A stretch of 64,000 nt of DNA from Aphelenchoides besseyi (lineage: Eukaryota; Nematoda; Chromadorea; Rhabditida; Aphelenchoididae), in assembly GCA_024699855.1 (NCBI GenBank), contig JAMPIQ010000002.1, positions 992,001 to 1,056,000 on the forward strand, given 5' to 3'. A model generated the notes under the pieces. It was given only the letters and a program-made list of their open reading frames with translations. It made no database searches and had not been told where the DNA came from. A program made the translations under genes and the position numbers. Positions 10,423-25,933 of this stretch are shown in pieces (position 1 is the first letter of the stretch; every line of letters begins with the position of its first letter).

Positions 10423-12676
10423 TTAGCCCGTCTTCACGATCTCAGCGTCTTCAGCGACCAAAATCGAAGGCGAGAGCACTTAAAACAAACGAATTTACAA
10501 TTCATTCACTCTGCTAACCTTCGATATTGAACTCTCCTTTGCTTAACATGTTAGCAGCCAAAATAGATGGTGATAAAACCAAAATGTTGCCAACTGGTGG
10601 TGAAAGAAATCTAATTGTTCCCGCAGCTAAAACCATTCTGTAATTGAATGGAATCATTAAACTTAATTGGCGAAAGCACGGCTACAGAAAGAGTGTCCGG
10701 GGATAGAATTCGAGCCTAAATTTCTGTTATCAATTTTAAAACATTTTCTTACTTCCAAAGCCTTTGGCGAAAGGATGCTGGCTACAAACGCTTCAGGAGT
10801 TAACACCAAACCAACGAGTGCTTGAGGTGTCAAGGTTTCGAGTCGAAATGATGATGGTGCCAACACACGAGCAATCATTGCAAAGGGCGACAAGGTCGAA
10901 CTGATGAATGCTCGAGGACTAAGAATATCAGTCTGAACTCCTGATTAAGCACTATAATTTAAAAAACAAACTCCGAGAAATCGTGGTGATATCATTTCGT
11001 TAACAAATGCATGTGGAGCCAAAATAAGATTCAAGAGAAACGAAGGTTGACCAAACGAATTAGTGAAAGCAAAGGGCGCCAATAAGCCTTCTGGAAGTTT
11101 AGGTCCCGGCTTAGCTTCTCGTTTCTTTCGACGTTGCTCGAAATGAGTTAGCATTTGGCTCGTATTGTAAGCTGATTCCAAGTCTGCGATTTCCCTAATC
11201 ATGTGTTCGAGAAGAAAGTCACGATCATTTTCCTTTTGAAGCGCTTCGATCATCCCGGGAATCGGCGGATGCAAACCGTTTTCGTTGTACACCAATCGCA
11301 GTTGAACCTCAGTCATGTGCGTGTAACCGAACTGTTTGAGAGCTCGATGCTGCTCGGGATTAAACGTCAATTCCAATTTTTTCCACATTTTTTCTTGTCG
11401 TTGAAATTCGCGAACTTTCGGCAAAACTACATCGCGAATGTGATGCATTTGTGAAGTAGCAACGGTCATCAGTTGTTTTAGTTTGTTAGAAGCTCCAGTA
11501 ACGTCCATGAGAAAGTCGATCCATTTCTTTGTTTCACATTCGTCCAATCTACTTAGCTTCAGAAGTTGGGGTACCGGCAACATTCCTTCGTTGTGAAAGG
11601 AGAGCAAAATTGGTGACATAAATCGGGTCTTTGCGTTGTCCGAGTAACCATCTTTGCTAGGCATGATGTTCAAAATCTTTGGCGAAAAGATCGAAAGTCC
11701 ACTACTCTGTGCCTCATTGATCACTTTGTTCAACTGTTCAGTTGCGGAATCTTTGGATGGTCGTCGATTCTTGTACTCGACATTCATGTCCACGGACGAT
11801 AGGAATCTGTAACCGCAAATTCAGAAGACCGTTCGTTTGTTTACTGTGAGTTTTCCAGGCCTAGTTGTTTGACGTATCGGATGCACTCGTTTGTTGCTTC
11901 GAAATAACTCTCAACTTCTCGTAGATTTCGAATATTAGTTGTAGTGCCACAACGAGGAGTCGTTGGCTCTGAAAGCAATTAAAATAATCATAAGCTCGAA
12001 TCTTACGCGATCGAATGGCACGTCGAATTCGAATTTCGGACATCGGAATCAAAGAATCGTCTTTGTATTTCAGTTTCTGAGCATTTCTGAATTTCTGTTT
12101 TAACTTCTGAATTCGACTCTGCAGATTAAAGTTGCGGGAAGTAGACGGCTTTTCTGTCGAAACATTTTGAATCGGAAACAACGTTTCAACTGCAGAAGTG
12201 GGAAGTTGAGTTGAATCGAGAGGTTGAGTTAGGAGCTTGAATGCCGTTGTCAACCAGCTTTCTTCCGAGCGTAACGGAGACACATCAGAATTAAAACTCG
12301 TCGTGCTTCGGCGACGATTCCGTTCATTTAGGATTCGCGTAACACAACGAGCCAAATCCACGGGCGTTTTCGCGGCGTTAGAACAGTCGTCGAAAAGTGC
12401 CGTTTCAGCAAATGGTAAACTTTTCAATTCAGTTTTTGCTTTTGCCTGAAAAGCTAAGCGAATGATCGTTGTCCGAAGTTACCTTCAAGAGTGCAAGTAT
12501 TGCAGCTCGTTTGTGAATCTGATCCAACTGATTGGTTTGCAAAGTGAAGGACCGGCGGTCAACATTCTCATCAAAATCTGTTTTTTTTAATTATGCACCA
12601 CAGTGTGAAATGACATACCGAATGAGTGGACTGAAGTGAAGAAACCAAACAAAAAAATTAGACTACAGTGCTTCAT
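10423..12676 (-). CDS. MLT-10-like moulting-cycle protein
   Basis: The start at 12676 gives the signal peptide MKHCSLIFLFGFFTSVHS. Exons then run through DENVDRRSF, KTPVDLARCVTRILNER, a splice after AIRS, ESYFEATNECIRYVKQLG, and a long exon with LSIFSPKILNIMPS and MSPILLSFHNEGMLPVPQLL. The C-terminal third is the hallmark of the family: repeated xLSPxAF/xLSPxxL units (APHAFVNEMISPRFL, LAPSSF, LTPEAF, ILSPKAL, VLSPSIL). The final exon ends in EIVKTG and a TAA at 10425-10423. In C. elegans MLT-10 family proteins are secreted hypodermal proteins needed for moulting. The small exons all have consensus borders and no break is visible. The 3' end lies 145 bp from the convergent receptor gene at 10277. 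Confidence 0.85.
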
Positions 12677-13071
12677 TCAAACGTGAAGTTGAAGCTCGAT
12701 AGACAAATTTCTCTTTTATTCTTCCGTACCTTTGAATGTAAACTCAATCGACGAAAGCTCTTGAACTTTTTCGACAAGCATTCTCGGCGCTCAAAAGCAG
12801 AGAACATATGCCGTAGATCTCCGACGCTTATTCAAACATTACAAAGTAGAGATCAAAAATAAAAAATAACCGACCGTTTCATTCGATCTGTTTACTTCTA
12901 CAGTGTTTTGATAACAAGAAGGTCGACCATTTCTACATGCTTATATTGAATTCGTTTGTTAAATATGCTTACGACTCATAAACTCAAAAGAATTTTTATT
13001 ACTTTACACGTGGTAGAAAACTTGGTGCCCCATTAATTGGTTTGCAAATAGATAATTAGATGCATGATTAG

Positions 13072-13358
13072 TTAGCACAGAGACCGTTGCGGCAGACATT
13101 ACGAGTCAAATCGCAGGCGCTGTAAGTCTTCGTGTCGGTTTTGTAGATCGGTTGATTGGGCCAATATTTTGCCTGTCATAATTTCAAACAACTACATTCC
13201 ACCACATGATCGGACTGCACAAGCGACGAGCATGTTCTTTGATTGAGCCATCTAAACAATCGGTTATTTCGTTTTGAAGAAACAGAGTACTTGGATGAAA
13301 TGGCTAACTCCTTGATTGAATATTTTCATCGTCAAGAACACAGTAGCATTCGCTTTCC
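13072..13358 (-). pseudogene. CAP/SCP-domain (venom-allergen-like family) gene relic
   Basis: Only the C-terminal third of a CAP domain is recognisable. HFIQ plus MAQSKNMLVACAVRSCGG correspond to the conserved HFTQMVW...GC-V..C segment; a splice at 13290/13251 joins them. NVVV-stop-NYDRQNIG follows in a second frame, with TGA (13186-13184) where the family has cysteine. NQPIYKTD...SAC...C RNGLC then appears in a third frame and ends at the TAA at 13074-13072. Two frame changes plus a nonsense codon, and no detectable N-terminal half upstream, point to a decayed gene. The frames could in principle be partly reconciled by unusual splicing, but not the nonsense codon. Confidence 0.6.
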
Positions 13359-15597
13359 GTTACAATGACAACTTATTTTGAATCTTTTGTAGAGCTATTT
13401 AATCTTAATATATCAATCGGACAATCGATATAACAATAAGCCCGGAAGTTGTTACGAGTTTATTCAACTTAAACTCTATACTTGCGTGGTTGTCGTATAC
13501 TCAAAAGAACAAACCTTAAGACCCAATTGAACGCTACAAAATAACGGCTTTCTGTACGATTTGATAAAGAATATGTTGAGTGTGGGAAATCAAGCGATAA
13601 GAAACATGTTGACGAATTCAACGAAATTCAAGTTTACAGATGCTCGTACAGCTATCCGAATGTGAATCACGTTTGATGATTTTGATATTTAGAGATCAAC
13701 AATTGCAAATACTTGTGGATGTTGATGCGAATTAACAACACACAAGAGATAGACATAAATGTTCGGTTAACATTAGAATTACTCATAAAACAAATAAATT
13801 TATCAATGCTTGTCGTATTTGAGTTAAGCGATATACTCTTCGCCAACCAAGTTCTCGAAATTTCGTATAACCAGTAAAAATTAAATCCAACGCTAAGGTC
13901 AGTGAAAGAAAGCGTTTAATTGCAAGTGCACCGCCGCAATCAAAACAATTGCAGAAAAACAAGCCATGTGATTGGTTACCCGAAGGGAGACGCTGAGCAG
14001 CCAGTGATTGCAATCACTGGTCATTATTCAAAGGAGATTAAAGCCATTTCATTCGCGTTGTATTTTGGTTGGTTTTCATTAGCGGAATCACAATTCCTTC
14101 TTTTAATACCGTTGCTTCCATAACTTGATGCCACAATTTCTGGGTTATATCCGAACTTGTTTCTATCCAATCACCTTCGTTTTTAATTCTTGTGGTTCAC
14201 TTCATTTGTCAACAATAACCGTTTAAACAGTCTCAATGTCTACGAGCATCTATTTCTTCCGTTTTTATCGTTCTTATTTTTTTGACTAACAATCTTTTGT
14301 TTTGTCCGACTTTGATCTCTCTGATTATAATGTTCATTGTTGCGCTTTAGAGTGCTGACGGTAACGGGCATCTAAAAGGGCTGAAATTCAAAATCTGCTG
14401 ACAAAATGACATGCCCTCGAACTTTGAAATTTGACGAGTCGAAGTGAATTTACCACGAGGCATCCAAATTTGAATTCCACTATTATGTGTTGCGCTTTTA
14501 TGTTAAGCTATACGGTATTTCTATTCCTATAAATATGGAACGTTCCGATGGCCATGTGATTAGTGAGTCGGGAGTTCAATGCAGTACCTATACACTCTTT
14601 TTTTTAAAACTCCAACTTTTTAATTGTGGATCCGATCGTGCGTGAACATTTGATTTCGTGAATAACTTGGGATTTGTAAGGAAAATGTGAAGTTAAAATG
14701 GGAGGTTCTACGTTCAAATGATGGGAAAAATGGATAATTGCATTTAACGATATTATGTAACTATTAAATTCATTGAAATTTCTAACACTAGTGGTGCTGA
14801 ACAACGTTATGCAGTTTTCGTTAATCTAACGATATTTTTGTTTAAGCAAATACGCGTAAGTCAAAACGTCGCATCTGACATTGATATTGGTGTCATGACA
14901 TTGATGTAACATCAAATGTTATATTGTTAAATCACTTTTCAAAACGGGCCTCTTTTGCGTATAAAATTGTTCTGAACCTTTTCCAATCTACATCGAAAAC
15001 AGTCGATATAATGTGATTTGAGAGTAATTCATGTTAACATCATAACTCCCTTTGCAACGTAAACTTTGACATGAATTTTTGCACAATGATGTAAAAACAG
15101 TTTCCTATTGAGCCAAAAAATTAAATTTAATTACGTTCACGAACGGCGACCTACAATCATTGATAATTTCCAATAGCCAACGATTGTTTATCGCTTGCTT
15201 TCTTAATAACCTCTAAATCAAAATCGTTAATTGATAGTTTATTCGACAGCGTCCTAAAAAACTACAAATGCCGTTAAGTTAACGTAAAATGGTTTTTAAA
15301 TGATCGAGTAATGTCGGCTGTAATTTTAGAGCAAAAGTCTTAAAACTCTGTAAATGTGACATCAGATCTCATTGTATCATAACTTCCTTTAGTAACTTTA
15401 CGTTAACTTCTTTATCGATTGGCGTAAAAACATATAGGGAATTTCAAGAAAAATATTCAATTGCTATGTACCACCATTACTGCGTGGTATATTCGGGTAA
15501 TGTGTTGCTATTAACACGATCGACGCGGACGCTCTCACAGATAAGTAGATTCTAACGGTTTTTGTCAATTTAAAAGTAATCGCTTTTTTAGAGAATA
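13359..15597. other. Gene-poor AT-rich spacer
   Basis: No exon chain with recognisable protein features was found on either strand. The longest open frames (13783-14013 minus, 13920-14123 plus, 14604-14804 minus) lack splice context and domain features. Short imperfect motifs such as tgacattgat recur near 14877-14905 but do not form an array. Confidence 0.5.
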
Positions 15598-16281
15598 ATG
15601 AATTACCAAAAAGCCGATCAACTCCGCGATCGCATCTTCAAACGAAACATGTTTACGATTGTATCGCGACTGCAAATGTAAGTCAAAAACACAAAATCGA
15701 TTAACTCGTTCTTATTTTATAGTAACTATAACGCCAATGGTCGTCGGCTTTGCTGTTACCGCGACAGCGACGGACAAGGTTGCTTGAATGCGGTCAGCAT
15801 CAACAATCTTGTTCCGTTCGACTTTGATGAACAAGCATTGCAAGAGGTCAATGGCGATCCGTTCGAATTTTGGAAGCAGTTGCGACGATGCAACAAAGCA
15901 GCTGCATTCCTTTGCTGGAATCATGTAAAATTGGCGAGCCAGCAATGCAGCCAATACCATATGGTCAATGGGACCAACTTCAATGAAGTGCACCCGCAAA
16001 CTCTCGTGGACGAGATGAGCGCCCGGATTCACTATGAATACCAATATGGATTCACAACTGATCGGGGACATCGACGATGGTTATTGAAATTATTGTATAG
16101 TTTGCAAAAGAGGCATCGTACGGATCACGGTGAGAAGTTGGACGTTGTAAAAATGGAGACTTTTTTGTCTCAACACAACGACCACTCTCGCTGTGTCCGT
16201 TTTCCGCCCAACTATTATTTTAATAATTTATTGACACAAAATGTGTTACTTTGTTCCAATTGTATTGTTCGCCAGCCTTAA
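15598..16281 (+). CDS. Uncharacterised Cys/His family protein, member A
   Basis: Two exons, 15598-15677 and 15723-16281, give 212 residues. The gene is a paralog of 39787-40358: both have one phase-2 intron at the identical place (before NYN/RYN). Both share RRLCC...DGQGC / QRICL...FGSC, then an FLCWNH / LFCRKH motif, then DExxxRxxYExxYGF....GHxxW. The spacing C-x8-9-C ... C-x2-H suggests a zinc-binding module; similarity in spirit to KANSL2-type C3Hc3H fingers is an inference. No signal peptide or membrane segment is seen, so a nuclear or cytosolic location is likely. The divergent C-terminal tail is rich in Asn, Leu and Cys. An HDV-like ribozyme begins 74 bp after the stop. Function is unknown. 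Confidence 0.7.
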
Positions 16282-16355
16282 TTTCGTCCACTTTCTTCGC
16301 TTTCAAATTGTATTTTTTGTGGACATCCTAAATGCCCAGTTTTGTTTAATTAGAA

Positions 16356-16437
16356 GTCGCACGTATCGGATACCTCCACGTGGTGTGCGACGGGAAACGC
16401 TCGAGATGTTCGAACATCCGAGTAGGCCAAATCCGAT
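16356..16437 (+). ncRNA. HDV-like self-cleaving ribozyme fold, solo copy
   Basis: The nested double pseudoknot of the HDV family can be drawn completely. P1 is 16356-16362 (GUCGCAC) with 16385-16391 (GUGCGAC), seven perfect pairs. P2 is 16365-16371 (AUCGGAU) with 16431-16437 (AUCCGAU). P3 is ACC/GGU (16372-16374/16382-16384) closing L3 UCCACGU. After P1 comes GGGAAACG, then a P4 hairpin (16400-16422) and J4/2 UAGGCCAA (16423-16430) holding the candidate catalytic C. Compared with the copy at 41948, P1 and P2 differ by changes that preserve pairing, while L3, the joining segments and J4/2 are identical. No retrotransposon coding sequence follows. A 7-bp direct repeat, aagtcgc, occurs at 16354-16360 and 16439-16445; its meaning is unclear. 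Confidence 0.8.
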
Positions 16438-16865
16438 TAAGTCGCTTTTGTTTTCCAATTGTAATGTTTTTGTATTCGATTAGAAGCGGTTGACAAGTGA
16501 TTTCACGATTTCATTCAAATATTTTTAGTCCACTTAAATGTTTTTCATTGATCAACTTGTGTGATCGTTGACATTTTGTGGGAAAGTGGAGAGATTTTCG
16601 AGAAATCGGAATTAAAATTGGTTGAATGGAACGAAAAACGCAATCTTTTGTTGAAATTGACCAACAATTTACAAACGATCATGCTCCATCAATCGTTTAT
16701 TTTAGTATCTGGCTAATGTATGTGAGAATGCTGCGATTTCGATCTTTCTCTGTGGACGTACATTTTCATGCGCTCACTCCTTCATCGCCGAGTCAACTTG
16801 CGATTTGTGCCCTCAATTTGAAACTCATCCGCAAAATTTGTTCCGAATTTCTTCTTTCGCTCAAA

Positions 16866-17557
16866 ATGCTCTTGATTTTCTTTTTGTTGTTTCTTGTCAA
16901 CGCGGAAATCAATTTGGACGTGCCACTTATTCAGGACTGCACTTCCGGCAAACGTTTTATCGTTAATCACATCATGTATCTTTGCCATCAGTTTGGAGAA
17001 AGAAGGAGCTTTCGACCGTTCGGTTTGTTTCCTCGATCGAGCAAAGTGATCTGTGATTTCAGCGTGTGCCACCGAAAACGATCTCCAAACGGCCGAATTT
17101 ATCGGACAGAACACCACTCACAACGAACGTTTCTTTCGCTACAAATGTGAACGAATTGGTCGCAAATTGACGTACAAACCGTTAAGTAAGTTCTCAACAA
17201 CTTCTTTTTATTTCGATCACTTCAGCATGTTTGCTCAGTGACGTGCACTTGACGCCCGGAATGACGATTCGACGCGGTCAAACAGAGTACACGTGTCTCT
17301 TGGACAATCAGTTTTACATGAAGTTAATTCAGAAAAGAAGCAAGTTTTTTTTGTTTTAAGACCTTCAAATCACATTTACAATCTTTTCAGTGCTTCACGA
17401 GTTTTGTATGCCCGGAAATCAGAACGACTCGCTATTGGAGGAAGATCGTTGTCCGGGCATTTCGGTCGGAGCCACACACGCTAAATTCGGAAGTGGAACC
17501 GAAGTTGTTTACGATCTTCAATACAAAACGATTGTAGACGTTGACAATTTAATTTAA
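16866..17557 (+). CDS. Secreted MIG-18-like (fibronectin type I-like) protein
   Basis: The start at 16866 gives the signal peptide MLLIFFLLFLVNA. Four exons join through SFRPF|ACATEND, KPL|TCLLSD and QKR|MLHEFC, ending VDVDNLI with a TAA at 17555-17557 and an AATAAA-type signal directly after. The protein has repeated short Cys modules with aromatic spacing (ERFFRYKCE, QTEYTCLLD, HEFCMPG, DRCPGISVGA). This resembles the nematode family annotated as abnormal cell migration protein 18-like, fibronectin type I. The last intron fits only with a GC donor (AGAA|gcaagttt ... cag). The family is secreted to the extracellular matrix; a direct function is not shown. Assignment at family level is moderate. 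Confidence 0.65.
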
Positions 17558-17579
17558 AATAAACAATTTACGATTAGAA

Positions 17580-21812
<4,233 letters not shown>

Positions 21813-22046
21813 CTTTTCTCGAAACCGCTTGAATTCTCAACTAAAAATGAAAATCAGAGCGCGAATATTTTCGACCACGTCGTCTTGCGCCACGCGGAAC
21901 TCCCAACGAAAAGGTCGACTCTCTTGCGTTGCGTCAAGTCTTTTTTACCGATCGTGCGTGGGACACGTTTTTGATGATCGTCGTGTTGGAAACGCCTGAC
22001 GCCAAAAAATGATTCGATATGTACAGAGTTTATTCGAGGAAAAGAT

Positions 22047-23181
22047 TTAAGAGGAAACGTGAGAATCTGAATTTTGAGCGTCCACTTCGCCTTCTTCCGC
22101 CTTCGGCTTTCGAGGTTTCGGCGCTTTCGACGCTCGAGCTTTTTTGGTGATCGGTGGGGGTGGAACATCGTCAAGAAGAATTGTTGCACAGCCCGCACGT
22201 TTTACCAGCGATCGTTGAAACTTCTTCGGAGCATCGGTGAATCCGCCACAAATCGTTCGAGACGTTGGAATCGCACGCATCGGAACTGAAAAAGCCTCAA
22301 ATGTACTTCTCAACAGTTTACTCTACGATCGTCAGCATTCAACCGGTCGACTTGTTGGTCGGAGATTGGAGGCTGAAGAGCGGGAGTTGAAAGCAGAACA
22401 GGAACTCACGAGTGTTGTCGACTTTCTTGACCGGATTCTTTGTTCTCATTGGCACTGTGGACGAGACCGTTGCATAACGTCGATTTTGAGGTTCAGAAGC
22501 TGAAAGACAAATAAGAAGAGAAAACGAATTCAACTACCTTTTAAGGCGTCTTGAAGCATCTTCGTCGCCTTGGATTCCTTTCGCAGTTTGAAATGTCGAT
22601 TCGCGTCGTCTTGCCCGAATCCGAACGTCATTGCTGTGGTCGAAGCGGAAACGATTAGAAAATCGGGCGGAATCACGTTCGCATTCAAACTCGGAATCAC
22701 GTCTTCCACTACAAAGAAGAGACCACTCGGGTGTCCGAAGCGAAAAACCTACGGATCTTCTGGAAATCTTTTGTGGTCTGCGCAAATTGTTGATCTTCAT
22801 CGTCGATGTCGCTTTTGATGGCGCCGATTCGTGGATATGTAGCGTAGATTTGAGCCAACGTACGAATCCACTGATCAGCGTCCTCTTTGGCCACGGCAAG
22901 CAACTCGATGAGCGGATCTCGCCACTGAAAAGCGAATTTAAAGAAAGAAAGTGGGGACTCACAAGCTGCAGAAGTTTCGGCGAAATGTGCGGAAGCGATT
23001 CGATGATCTTTAGCTTAACGTGAGCTTCCAAAGCGGGAAAGCATCCGACAAGTTCGCTAATGATTTCACGCGTCAGAACTGAGGAAGTGGAGCGTCCGGC
23101 CCAAAGTTCTGTTTGATCTCCGAGTTTGTTGTTCAGCCAATTGACCAAATCAAACCCTTTCAGTTGGGAAACGGTCGTCAT
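22047..23181 (-). CDS. nelfa: Negative elongation factor A (NELF-A)
   Basis: The start MTTVSQLKGFDLVNWLNNKL (23181) is followed by GDQTELWAG, matching the NELF-A N-terminal WLHNKLG..DELW signature. Then come HVKLKIIESLP, RDPLIELLAVAKEDADQWI, the TYPRIGAI region, a conserved middle (DFLIVSAST) and RHFKLRKESKATKML, equivalent to the KHFQLKRKPKSATLR segment. A basic and acidic C-terminal tail ends DSHVSS (TAA 22049-22047). NELF-A is a subunit of the complex that holds RNA polymerase II in promoter-proximal pausing. The tail is much shorter than in vertebrates, where it is long and proline-rich. About six exons with short introns are present. Exon-like sequence upstream (23182-23440) could extend the 5' end, but its phases do not join cleanly. 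Confidence 0.8.
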
Positions 23182-23977
23182 AGCCTGCAAAATGAATTTC
23201 GAAGACCGTTCAAGAACACGAAGAAGATAACAGTCGATCACGTTGAAGAGCTTGAAAAATACCTAAGTTTGTTTTCTGAGGCTCTTAAAACCCTGGAAAG
23301 TTGAATACACAACAATTCTCGAGTATGTTAGTGAACAAAAAAACATCGGAAAGCTTTTGAACTTACCACTTGGACATCAGCTCACGATGCAGAAGAGAAT
23401 TTGCGTTGAGCAACGTTCTTTTTTGCGCAGCGGACGTTCCAGCGTCGGAACGAGAATCGAAAACATTCGCGAGCGGACGCAAAACGCAAACCGGAGAGCG
23501 GCCGCCGCGTTTTGACCGTCGAGGCCAAAAAATTTCAATTTTTCTCTTCGGTTTGGCAAAACTTCCGTCAACAAGAATATTTCCGGCTTTTTTTGGAACG
23601 TCGATCGAAAATCCGAAAATCTTTTCTGTGCGTCGACGTCCATTGTCGGTCGCGTTTATCAGAAAAACGTGAAATTCTCGTGGACGGGAAAAATCAGTCG
23701 GTCTTTTGCGTTCGCGGTCTTCCGATTTCTTTCGGTCTTCCGCTGACCGGCGTTTGCCCTCGAGTTATGAAATCAAGTGCGCAGTCCAAAAACACTTTTA
23801 ACACCCGATCTCCACGTTCTTTGACCTTCAGAAGCGTCTCGACATTTTTTGTTCTAATTCTCGAGTTAACTGCGCGAATTGGACTTTTTTGTTCGACGCA
23901 AACCGTGAACTTCATCGGATCTTGCGAATCGTGTTCTTTGCTTCAACTCCCAATCCAAAATTCTTTTCAGATTTTTG
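23182..23977. other. Divergent spacer between NELF-A and the E2 gene
   Basis: Shared upstream region of two divergently transcribed housekeeping genes. A minus-strand stretch around 23440-23370 reads LLNANSLLHRELMSKW before a gt donor, but it does not splice in frame to NELF-A. The 192-residue plus-strand frame at 23512-24090 overlaps the E2 first exon in another frame and shows no domain. Confidence 0.45.
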
Positions 23978-25735
23978 ATGTCGAAAATTTCGGCTCGGGG
24001 TTTCCGAAATCTTTCGGCTCTTCGGCCGTCGATTCTCAGCGCTTCGGCCGCTTTTTCCACGTAAGTTTTTGGTTGTTTTCATTGAAGTAACCTCGACAGT
24101 TACAGGAACACGGTCTACAAGTTTCAACCGTTGACGAAGGCGCAAACTCGTTCGTTGATTCACGGAAAACAATGGACACGTTTGTTCAGTTGTAAGTCTC
24201 GTTACTGTTTTTGTTTCACTTTGTTGCAGCGAATTTGCCGGAGCACATCAAAGTCACGCTTCCGGCCCTCTCCCCCACCATGGAAATGGGCAGCATTGTG
24301 GCTTGGGCGAAGAAGGAGGGCGAATCCGTGGCTGAAGGCGATTTGCTGTGCGAAATCGAAACCGACAAAGCGACCATGGGATTTGAAACTCCCGAAGAAG
24401 GCTTTCTGGCCAAAATTTTGTTGCCCGAAGGTTCTCGAGATGTGCCAATCGGAAAGGTGAGTTCAATTTTATGTCGTTGGTTTTTATCGGTGTTTTTAGT
24501 TGTTGTGCATTATCGTGGAAAACGAAAGCGACGTCTCCGCCTTCAAAGACTACAAACCAACCGATGCACCACAGGAAAAAACTCGCGAAGCTCAGAAAGA
24601 AAGCTCACCAACAGCAAAACCAACGATCGAGCGTTTGGCTGAGACTCCACAACAGGCGGACAAACTAACCACTCCACCGACTTTGACTCCTCCACAATCA
24701 CCGGTGGATCGTTTGAAGATAACTCCGTACGCAAAGAAGTTGGCAACCGAGTCGGGTGTGGACGTTCAGAATCTGCGTGGATCAGGGCCCGGAGGAAGAA
24801 TTATTGCAAGCGATCTTTTGGGTCAACAAGGCACTCAACCCCAAGCTCAAGCACCCAAAGCCGGAGATGGCGGTTACGGCGGCTCAGCAGCTCAAACAGC
24901 AACTAAACCAGAAGCTCAACAAGGTGTCAAACAACCAAGCAAATCAGACGGACAATACGAAGATATTCAACTGACAAACATGAGAAAAACGATCGCCAAA
25001 CGTTTGAGTGAGTCGAAGAGCCAAATTCCACACTTTTATCTAACAAGCGAAATTGTCGTCGACGAGTTGCTAAAGTAAGTTCAAAGTTTCTTTTTCGGTT
25101 TTTATTCGTGTTTCTAGGATTCGCGAGAAGTTGAACGAGATTGTGGCCAAGGACGCCGATGGACCGCACAAACTTTCCATCAATGATTTCATCATTAAAG
25201 CCAGTGCGTTGGCATGTCTGCGAGTTCCCGAAGCGAACAGCTTCTTCATGGAAACATTCATTCGTCGCAACCACTCAGTTGATGTTTCGGTGGCCGTGAG
25301 CACTGATTCGGGACTTCTCACGCCGATCATCTTCGATGCGGACTCAAAAGGTATTCTGTCAATTAGCCGCGAGATCAATCAGTTGGCCAAAAAAGCGAGA
25401 GAAGGAAAATTACAACCGCAAGAATTTCAAGTGAGTGAAAGCATCGAAGCTTCGAATTCAACGCTTTTCAGGGCGGCACATTCACGGTCTCGAATTTGGG
25501 AATGTTCGGCTCCGTGGACCACTTCACTGCGATCATCAATCCGCCGCAATCGTGCATTTTGGCCATCGGAGGAGCGAAGAAACGTCTGATTCCGACCGAT
25601 GACGGTCATCGTCAAGTGACCACAATGAACGTGACTTTAAGTTGCGATCATCGCGTTGTGGACGGCGCTGTAGGCGCGGTTTGGCTCAAACACTTCAAGA
25701 ACTTCCTCGAGAAGCCGCACACAATGCTCTTGTAA
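23978..25735 (+). CDS. dlat: Dihydrolipoamide acetyltransferase, pyruvate dehydrogenase E2 (mitochondrial)
   Basis: The start at 23978 gives a basic, Ser/Arg-rich mitochondrial leader ([18 protein letters not shown]). A single lipoyl domain follows ([11 protein letters not shown], with the lipoyl lysine in [10 protein letters not shown]). After a Pro/Gln/Thr linker comes the E1/E3-binding domain ([16 protein letters not shown]...GPGGRI), a second linker, and the catalytic domain from [11 protein letters not shown] to the active site [13 protein letters not shown], ending in KPHTMLL. Six introns, short and consensus, interrupt it. The enzyme transfers acetyl groups to CoA as the core of the PDH complex in the mitochondrial matrix. 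One lipoyl domain rather than two is the notable difference from mammals. It is transcribed divergently from NELF-A. Confidence 0.93.
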
Positions 25736-25933
25736 ACTTCTAAAAGTAGGACTCGAATAGGAAGCGATGGATTAGTCATTTGCTTTTTTGTTGAATAAAT
25801 TCGTTTCAAGAACAAATCAATTCTTCTCGTCGATCTAATCGATCAACTAATTGAATTGAAAGCTGAACATTCAAACAAGTTGGTTTATTTGATGCTAAAA
25901 GAAATACCCGTAGTGCAAGGCAGGAGATAAAAG

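Noticed and set aside
23182..23304. N-terminal extension of NELF-A (VFFKLFNVIDCYLLRVL)
   Set aside because: It is in frame with NELF-A but known NELF-A proteins start close to the NKLG motif, and the upstream exon junctions are out of phase.
23512..24090. 192-residue plus-strand frame before the E2 gene
   Set aside because: It overlaps the E2 mitochondrial leader exon in another frame; composition and low complexity suggest a shadow frame.
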